From: Betaproteobacteria bacterium
GTDB taxonomy: Bacteria > Pseudomonadota > Gammaproteobacteria > Burkholderiales > SG8-41
DNA length: 64,000 bases
Direction of reading: 5' to 3'
Assembly: GCA_016192825.1 (NCBI GenBank)
Contig: JACPTK010000002.1
Span: forward strand, 51,630 to 115,629
The notes beneath the pieces are model-generated. The model did no database searches. It was not told the origin of the DNA and worked only from the letters and a program-made list of their open reading frames with translations. This document shows positions 58,608 through 64,000 of this stretch, piece by piece; within the stretch, counting starts at the first letter, position 1; each line of letters begins with the position of its first letter. A program made the position numbers and the translations under genes.

Positions 58608-59540
58608 TCACCGCCGCGCCTCGCGGATGGCCGTCTTGCCCAACCTGCGCAGCAGCCGGTTGAGCCAGATGTCGTTCGAGAGATCCGTCGCCGGGGTGGT
58701 CTTGCAGAGCTCCGCGAAGTGCGCGTACTCGAGCGCCCAGGTCGGGTCGTCCTGCTCCAGCGTCACCACGTCCTCCGGCGGGCGTCCGGACGGCAGCACG
58801 CGCGTGCGGTGGCAAAAGGTGGTCGGCCCCCACTTGCACAGGGACCGGATGTGCGCGCTGCCGTGCTGCGCGAAGATATCGCAGGTGAAATGGTTGCGCC
58901 ACGAGAGCAGCGTCATTTCCAGCTCCAGCGTGGGTGAGGAGGCTCGCGACAGGATCACCACGTGGTCGGGCGCGCGGTTCTCATAGCAGCGGGATGTCAT
59001 GATTTCAAAATCGTCGGCGAGGCCGCCGAACCAGAATCTGGCCGTATCGAGAAGATGGGAGCCCAGGTCCGGCAGGACGCCGGCCCCCTGGTCCCGCCAC
59101 TCGGATTCGCGCACCAGCCGCGCGGTGCCGTTGCCGTAGAACATGCGGCAGCGGTAGATCTTGCCGAGCTCGCCCGATCGCACCAGGTCGCGCATGCGCA
59201 CGTAGTGCGGCTCGAAGCGATGGTTGTAGGCCGTGTAGCACACAACGCCCCGCCTGCGCGCCAGCGCCTCCAGCGCGGCGATGTCGGCGTCCCGGACCGC
59301 CCACAGGGGCTTTTCCACCAGCACGTGCTTGCCGTTGCCGATGAGATAGCGCAGCAGCGCAACCTTGGGCTCGTCGGGAACGCAAACCAGGGCCGCATCG
59401 TAGACCGAAAGCGGCACGTCCTCCACGCGCCGGTGGTCGGCCTCGCGGTTCTGGGGATCGACCGACGCCACGCAATCCCGGCCCGCGTGCTTGCGCCGCT
59501 TGTGCCCCTGCACGCCCAGGCCGACGACGATTACCCGCAT
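58608..59540 (-). CDS. Gfo/Idh/MocA family oxidoreductase
   Basis: The 310-residue product has an N-terminal Rossmann fold (VIVVGLGVQGHKRRKHAG), the EKP signature LVEKPLWAVRD and the C-terminal sheet domain with LPDLGSHLLDTARFWFGG. Members oxidise or reduce a sugar carbon with NAD(P). In nucleotide-sugar operons they often make 3-keto or 3-deoxy intermediates. The start is ATG 59540; upstream codons belong to the kinase gene. Confidence 0.9.
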   Translation of the reverse strand: MRVIVVGLGVQGHKRRKHAGRDCVASVDPQNREADHRRVEDVPLSVYDAALVCVPDEPKVALLRYLIGNGKHVLVEKPLWAVRDADIAALEALARRRGVVCYTAYNHRFEPHYVRMRDLVRSGELGKIYRCRMFYGNGTARLVRESEWRDQGAGVLPDLGSHLLDTARFWFGGLADDFEIMTSRCYENRAPDHVVILSRASSPTLELEMTLLSWRNHFTCDIFAQHGSAHIRSLCKWGPTTFCHRTRVLPSGRPPEDVVTLEQDDPTWALEYAHFAELCKTTPATDLSNDIWLNRLLRRLGKTAIREARR

Positions 59541-59554
59541 CGCGCGCGGCCGCG

Positions 59555-61105
59555 TCAGGCGTAATTCGCCTGCCGCTCGACCTCGTCTATCTTGCGGCGC
59601 ACGTCGTCCGGTCGCACCGGCACGTTGCCGTCGAATTCGCATTCGCACGCCGCGGCCATCGAGCCGAGGATGGTCGCGATCGCGTCCGACCCGGTGCCGA
59701 TCTTTGCGAGCAGCCCGTAGGCGAGCAAGGCGTCGCCCGCGCCCACGGCATCCACCACCCGGTCGACGAAGCTGTCGACAACGATGAAGGAGTCGAGCGA
59801 CTCGTGGTTGGCGCTGAGGCAGGTCAGCACCCCTTTCTCTCCCAGCTTGAGGATCAGCGTCTTGCACTTGGCGGCGTCGTAGAGCGTGGAAGCGAGCGGG
59901 CGGATGCCGGAGTCCTGGTCGCCGAGCGCAAAACGCGCCTCGCGCTCGTTGGGCGTAATGAGGTCGAAGTGCTTGAAGTCCGTTATGTTGCCCCAGCGAC
60001 TGGCGACCTGGCTGTCGGCCACCTTGCAGGCGCCTTCCGGTATCGCCGCGATCAGCCTGGGGATGGTGCGCCGGTTGAAGATGCCGTGGCGGAAATCGCT
60101 GTACACGACCGCCTCGCACGGCGTGTTGGCCACCGCCTCGCACAAGTCGACGAGGATGTCGTCGGAGATCGAGCGGCTGTCGAGCGTGTCCACCTTGAGC
60201 AGCCGGTAGCCGCCCGCCACGATCGCGTTCTTGTTGGTGGTCGGGCGGGTCGCGTCGATCACGGGCCGGCAAATCACGCCGGATTTCTCCAGTCCCTTCA
60301 GCACGAAATCCTTCAAGGCGTCGTCACCGAGCACCGTGGAGAAAGTCACTTCGGCCCCGGCCGCCCGCAAGTGCTGCGCAACGATCGCCGCGCCCCCGAT
60401 GTAGTCGTCACGCCCCTCGTACAGCACGCTCATGGTCGGGGTCTTGGTCTGCCCCCCGATCAGCGTGGTCTGCGTGTAGCTGTCCACGATGGTGTCGCCC
60501 ACGACGTGGACGCGGCGACCCCGCGCCTGGTCCAGCGCTTTCCGCAGAGAATCGAAGTTGAGGTCCTCGCTCTCCATGAAGGTCAGCAGCTTCTCCACCT
60601 TCAGCGTCGGCGGCGCGAGATCGATCAGCTTGCTCGACGAATACACGATATCGCCCGGCGTGAAGATGATCTCGCCGCCGTACGAGCGCAGCACTTCGGC
60701 CTCCTCGTGGGTCTTCTGCGGGATGCCGCTCGCCGTGTACTCGTAGCCTTTCGCGAAGTAATCGGGCTGGATGCGCGCGAGGTTCTTGAGCGGCGTGGCT
60801 TCCGGATCGATCACCACGTAATCGACGATCTCGAACGCCGCCAGGTTGAGCGCCCGCAGGTCCTGCGGAACGTGCGGCCGGTAATGGCCTTTCGAAATAT
60901 GGATGTCGGCGGTGATGCTCGCGACGAGAATGTCCGCCTTGCTCTTCGCGTAGATCAGGTGGCGCAAATGGCCCGGGTGCACGACGTCGAACACGCCGTG
61001 GCACATGATCACCTTCCGCTTGCGCGGCCGCGGCCCGATCGCCGCCAGCAACTCGTCGACGGTCTTGATCTTGTGGCGATACTTCTGGGTCAGGGAGGGG
61101 ATCAT
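59555..61105 (-). CDS. Cytidylyltransferase-PfkB kinase fusion (reverse HldE order)
   Basis: The 516-residue product has a nucleotidyltransferase domain first, with CHGVFDVVHPGHLRHLIYAK, and a ribokinase/PfkB domain second (VHVVGDTIVDSYTQT, ITPNEREARFAL, VVDAVGAGDALLAYG). HldE, the ADP-heptose enzyme, has the kinase first and the nucleotidyltransferase second. A bifunctional sugar kinase and NDP-sugar pyrophosphorylase is the simplest reading, acting on a sugar other than the waaC heptose. It overlaps the SDR gene upstream by four bases. Confidence 0.88.
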   Translation of the reverse strand: MIPSLTQKYRHKIKTVDELLAAIGPRPRKRKVIMCHGVFDVVHPGHLRHLIYAKSKADILVASITADIHISKGHYRPHVPQDLRALNLAAFEIVDYVVIDPEATPLKNLARIQPDYFAKGYEYTASGIPQKTHEEAEVLRSYGGEIIFTPGDIVYSSSKLIDLAPPTLKVEKLLTFMESEDLNFDSLRKALDQARGRRVHVVGDTIVDSYTQTTLIGGQTKTPTMSVLYEGRDDYIGGAAIVAQHLRAAGAEVTFSTVLGDDALKDFVLKGLEKSGVICRPVIDATRPTTNKNAIVAGGYRLLKVDTLDSRSISDDILVDLCEAVANTPCEAVVYSDFRHGIFNRRTIPRLIAAIPEGACKVADSQVASRWGNITDFKHFDLITPNEREARFALGDQDSGIRPLASTLYDAAKCKTLILKLGEKGVLTCLSANHESLDSFIVVDSFVDRVVDAVGAGDALLAYGLLAKIGTGSDAIATILGSMAAACECEFDGNVPVRPDDVRRKIDEVERQANYA

Positions 61106-62103
61106 GAGGGCTTGCCGAGGTATTGAAACCAGCTGCGGGTCGCGCGGGCGATCGACTCCGGATCCCAGAGCGGCGCGTCCCGCCAGACCTCGATTTCCTT
61201 CAGCATCAGCGCAACACCGTCCTCGAAGCTCACGCGAGGCCGCCACTCGAGATCGCGCGTGATCTTGGCGATGTCCGCCCAGGTGCAGTCCGGCTCGCCC
61301 GGGCGCTTGGGGATGAACACCTTTTCGCCCCCCAGCAACTCGACCAGCCGGTTGACCGGCTGCGGATTGCCCGCCCCCAGATTCCAGATCCGCCCCGCGA
61401 GCCGGGTCTCCGCGGCAAGCCGGAACGCCTCGGCGACGTCGGTCACGTAGAGAAAATCGCGCCGCTGCGTGCCGTCGCCGACGACGGTGAACGGCTTGCC
61501 GGCGAGCTTCTGCCTGAAAAACACGCCGAACACCGCGCCGTAGGCCCCGGTGGTGCGCACGCGGGTGCCGTAGGCGTTGAAGATGCGGATCGAGTTGACG
61601 GGCAGCCCGTAGACCTGCTGCCAGTGAAAACACGCTTGTTCGCCGAGGTGCTTGCTCAGGGCATAGGGGTACTGCGGCGCGATCGGATGGTCCTCGCGGG
61701 TCGGGACCGCGGCCAGGCCGTAGCAGGAGGATGACGCCGCGTAGACGAACTTCTTCACGCGGGCGTGCCGGGCGCGCTCGAGCACGTGCGCCGTTCCCTG
61801 GACGTTCGCCGACAGGTATTCGGTCGGGTTCTCGATGGACGGGACGATATCGCCGATGCCGGCGAAATGGTAAACGTGGTACGCCCCGCGGAAGAGCGTG
61901 CTTCCGGGTTCGAGACCGCGGACGTCGGCGCGCTCGAAGTGAAAATCGGGATTGCCGGCCAGATGCGCGATATTGCTCTCGCGGCCGGTCGCCAGGTTGT
62001 CGAGGGCGCGGACCCGGTAGCCGTGCGCGAGCAGGTTGTCCGCCATGTGGCTGCCGATGAATCCGGCGCCGCCGGTGACGACAGCCACGGGTTTTGCGCT
62101 CAT
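61102..62103 (-). CDS. NAD-dependent epimerase (UDP-glucose 4-epimerase-like SDR)
   Basis: The 333-residue product has [26 protein letters not shown], the catalytic YALSKHLGE and DFLYVTDVAEAF. It is a typical extended SDR acting on a nucleotide-sugar. The stop overlaps the kinase start by four bases (ATGA) and its own start overlaps the next SDR, so three genes are tightly coupled. Confidence 0.9.
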   Translation of the reverse strand: MSAKPVAVVTGGAGFIGSHMADNLLAHGYRVRALDNLATGRESNIAHLAGNPDFHFERADVRGLEPGSTLFRGAYHVYHFAGIGDIVPSIENPTEYLSANVQGTAHVLERARHARVKKFVYAASSSCYGLAAVPTREDHPIAPQYPYALSKHLGEQACFHWQQVYGLPVNSIRIFNAYGTRVRTTGAYGAVFGVFFRQKLAGKPFTVVGDGTQRRDFLYVTDVAEAFRLAAETRLAGRIWNLGAGNPQPVNRLVELLGGEKVFIPKRPGEPDCTWADIAKITRDLEWRPRVSFEDGVALMLKEIEVWRDAPLWDPESIARATRSWFQYLGKPS

Positions 62104-63095
62104 CGGACTCCGAGCCGCTTCATGCGCCTGACGTTGTAGTAGATGTCGTCGGTCATGCTGTCGGGGAGCAGGCCGGCCTTGAACGCCTGGCACAGCCCGC
62201 GCACGGCGTCCTCGATCGTGTATTTCGCCCGGAACCCCAGCACCCGCGCGATCTTGTCCGAATTGATGTGGTAGGAACGCGGGTCGTTGCTGGGCGTGGT
62301 CACGACCTCGATCGGCGCTTTTTCCGGAAACTCCTGCTCCACCACGCGCTTCACGATATTCGCGATGTCCATGATGCTCATGTTCTGGTAGCCGGCGTTG
62401 AAGGTCTGGCCCGCGACCTTATCGTCCGGAACCTTCAACAGCAGCTCGTAGAGGTCGCACATGTCCTGGATGTGGAGATTGGGACGGAGCTGCGCGCCGC
62501 CGAACACCGTGATCTTGCGGTTCGTCACCGCGTGATTGGTGAGGATGTTCACCGACAGGTCCATGCGGGTGCGCGGGCTGTAGCCGCATACCGTGGCCGG
62601 CCGGATCGTGACGCAGACGAATTCCGGCGACTGGTGCTTGAACAGGATCGGCTCGCACAGGCCCTTGTACTTGTTGTAGAGCGTCAACGGCACCAGCGGG
62701 TGCTCTTCCGTCACGTTGGGCTGGTCGGAGACGCCGTACACCGAGCTCGACGAAGCGTAGATGAAGCGCCTGACCCCCGCCTTCCTGGCCGCCGTCACCA
62801 TCGGCTCGAACGCGTCCATGTTGACGCTGGTACTGAGCTTCTCGTCGAGCTCGAAGCTCGCATCGTTGGAAATGCAGGCCAGCGCGATGACCGCGTCGAT
62901 GCCCTTGAACGCCCGCGCGAGCTTGGCGGTTTCGCGGATATCGCCCTCGACGAACGTCATGTTCGGATGGGGCGGGAGATGCCTTTCGTACCAGAACGTG
63001 TCGAATACCGTGACGTTGTGGCCCAGCTTGAGCAATTGCGGGACGAGGAGGCAGCCGACATAGCCCGCGCCTCCCGTAACCAGGACGTTTTTCAT
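62100..63095 (-). CDS. NAD-dependent epimerase/dehydratase (extended SDR)
   Basis: The 331-residue product has VLVTGGAGYVGCLLVPQLL, LACISNDASFELDEKLS, YASSSSVYG, the catalytic YNKYK and HIQDMCDLYELLL. Its substrate cannot be assigned; the SNDASFEL segment recurs in an SDR branch common in surface-polysaccharide loci. It overlaps the downstream SDR by four bases and lies 18 nt from the transaldolase gene. Confidence 0.88.
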   Translation of the reverse strand: MKNVLVTGGAGYVGCLLVPQLLKLGHNVTVFDTFWYERHLPPHPNMTFVEGDIRETAKLARAFKGIDAVIALACISNDASFELDEKLSTSVNMDAFEPMVTAARKAGVRRFIYASSSSVYGVSDQPNVTEEHPLVPLTLYNKYKGLCEPILFKHQSPEFVCVTIRPATVCGYSPRTRMDLSVNILTNHAVTNRKITVFGGAQLRPNLHIQDMCDLYELLLKVPDDKVAGQTFNAGYQNMSIMDIANIVKRVVEQEFPEKAPIEVVTTPSNDPRSYHINSDKIARVLGFRAKYTIEDAVRGLCQAFKAGLLPDSMTDDIYYNVRRMKRLGVR

Positions 63096-63113
63096 GATTC
63101 CTCGGCGAAAAAA

Positions 63114-63875
63114 TCAACCGACGGCGCGCGACGGCTGCGCGGGCGCGCTCTGCGCGGTATCGATGGTGTATCCCGCGGCCGCCGCGTCGCGATAAAACAT
63201 CTGGACGGTTTCCAGCGAATAGCCGTCCTGGTCCTTGCCCACCAGGTTGAGCTTCGCGAGGATGTCGTTGGTCACGGTGATGATGTGGCAGCCGATGGCG
63301 TCGGCCTGGAAGATGTTGAGCAGCTCGCGCGGGCTTGCCCAGATCAGCTCGGCTTTCGGTTTCGATTTGAGTATCTTCACCGCCTCGGCCATCAGCGGCA
63401 CCGGATCGATGCCCGAGTCCGCGACCCGGCCGGCGAAGATGGAGACAATGGCGGGCGTCTTTGGGTCGAGGCAGGCGACGATGCGCTGGACCTGATCGAG
63501 CGTGAACACCGCCGTCACGTTGAGCGCCACGCTCGCCGCCGAGAGTTTCCGGATCAGCGGACCCGCGAATTCACGCCGGGTGTTGGTGACCGGGATCTTG
63601 ACGTTGACGTTGCGGCCCCACGAGGCGATGGCGAGCGCCTGGCGCTCCATCTCGTCAAAATCGTCGGCAAAGACCTCGAGCGATACCGGCCGGTCCGGCA
63701 CCGCCGCGAGCACTTTGCGGGCGAATGCTTCGTAGTCGGCGATGCCGGCCTTGCGCATCAGGGTCGGATTGGTGGTGAATCCCTTGATCACGGGATTGGC
63801 GTACATCTTCATGATGCCGTCGAAATCAGCGCCGTCGGCGAAGATCTTGACGCGAAGATCGGAGATGGATGGCAT
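63114..63875 (-). CDS. Transaldolase / fructose-6-phosphate aldolase-like protein
   Basis: TIM-barrel class I aldolase of 253 residues. KGFTTNPTLMRKAG is the N-terminal signature and the Schiff-base Lys lies in NVNVKIPVTN. It is longer than TalC/FSA (about 220) and shorter than classical transaldolase (about 320). AGGGAG lies about 9 nt before the ATG at 63875. It is the first gene of the sugar operon and should form or transfer three-carbon units. The sequence upstream to the window edge holds no gene. Confidence 0.9.
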   Translation of the reverse strand: MPSISDLRVKIFADGADFDGIMKMYANPVIKGFTTNPTLMRKAGIADYEAFARKVLAAVPDRPVSLEVFADDFDEMERQALAIASWGRNVNVKIPVTNTRREFAGPLIRKLSAASVALNVTAVFTLDQVQRIVACLDPKTPAIVSIFAGRVADSGIDPVPLMAEAVKILKSKPKAELIWASPRELLNIFQADAIGCHIITVTNDILAKLNLVGKDQDGYSLETVQMFYRDAAAAGYTIDTAQSAPAQPSRAVG

Positions 63876-64000
63876 GGAGCAGACTCCCTAACTTTTTCGC
63901 CCAGCGAGAATGAATCGAACCCCTGCCGGCAGCGAGCGCACGATGCGGGCCGGTGCAGCGCGCCGCGGTTCGGAATAGTGCCTATTAATCAGCAAAGTAT

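Overview
The window is GC-rich, densely coded chromosomal DNA. It is best explained as a member of the Betaproteobacteria, probably near the Nitrosomonadales/Rhodocyclales. Gene content and order support this: the ppx/ppk1/Pap polyphosphate set, argA close to yggX, algH-ruvX-pyrR-pyrB-pyrC', glnA-ntrB-ntrC with a nearby rhodanese, and pcm-tolC-fthC-waaA-waaC. No rRNA, tRNA, CRISPR array, integrase or transposase was seen. The taxonomic call is inference from gene content.

Layout. 1-9501: a polyphosphate block. A 5'-truncated ppx faces a minus-strand operon running ppk1, CYTH-CHAD protein, sixA, Pap and an unusual pyruvate-kinase-like protein. 9711-15308: yggX, a membrane GGDEF-EAL protein, argA and rsmE on the minus strand. 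15569-18442: trkA-trkH potassium uptake. 18825-26893: algH, ruvX, pyrR, pyrB, a catalytically dead dihydroorotase (pyrC'), prlC, a periplasmic tandem glutaredoxin-like protein and xthA. 26899-29227: a small accessory island of toxin-antitoxin genes and a DUF427 gene, bounded by two copies of a ~53-bp palindromic element in opposite orientation. 29299-35501: a broken secreted protease, ntrC, ntrB, a DUF4124 protein, and glnA behind a sigma-54 promoter and two NtrC sites. 35800-43690: rhodanese, uppP, a MacAB-type exporter whose MacA carries an LTXXQ insertion, and thiC with a TPP riboswitch. 43691-48754: pcm, a TolC-family porin, fthC, waaA and waaC. 49193-52391: rmlB, rmlA and rmlD, with a small four-helix-bundle gene lodged between rmlB and rmlA. 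52454-63875: a twelve-gene minus-strand operon.

The last operon is the best candidate for an undescribed system. It joins a transaldolase, a split transketolase, a cytidylyltransferase-PfkB kinase fusion in reverse HldE domain order, four extended SDRs, a Gfo/Idh/MocA oxidoreductase, a UDP-glucose-dehydrogenase-like protein lacking the catalytic cysteine, a methyltransferase and a Nudix hydrolase, mostly with overlapping or nearly abutting ends. This looks like a complete line for building, activating and modifying an unusual higher-carbon or branched sugar for the cell surface. The product cannot be read from sequence.

A second theme is non-coding. Many gene boundaries carry tandem 7- or 8-bp repeats, often as inverted pairs, with a different unit at each locus. 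There is also a dispersed palindrome with the core TAGCAGCCTGTCGGAC, and several perfect hairpins placed directly on stop codons.
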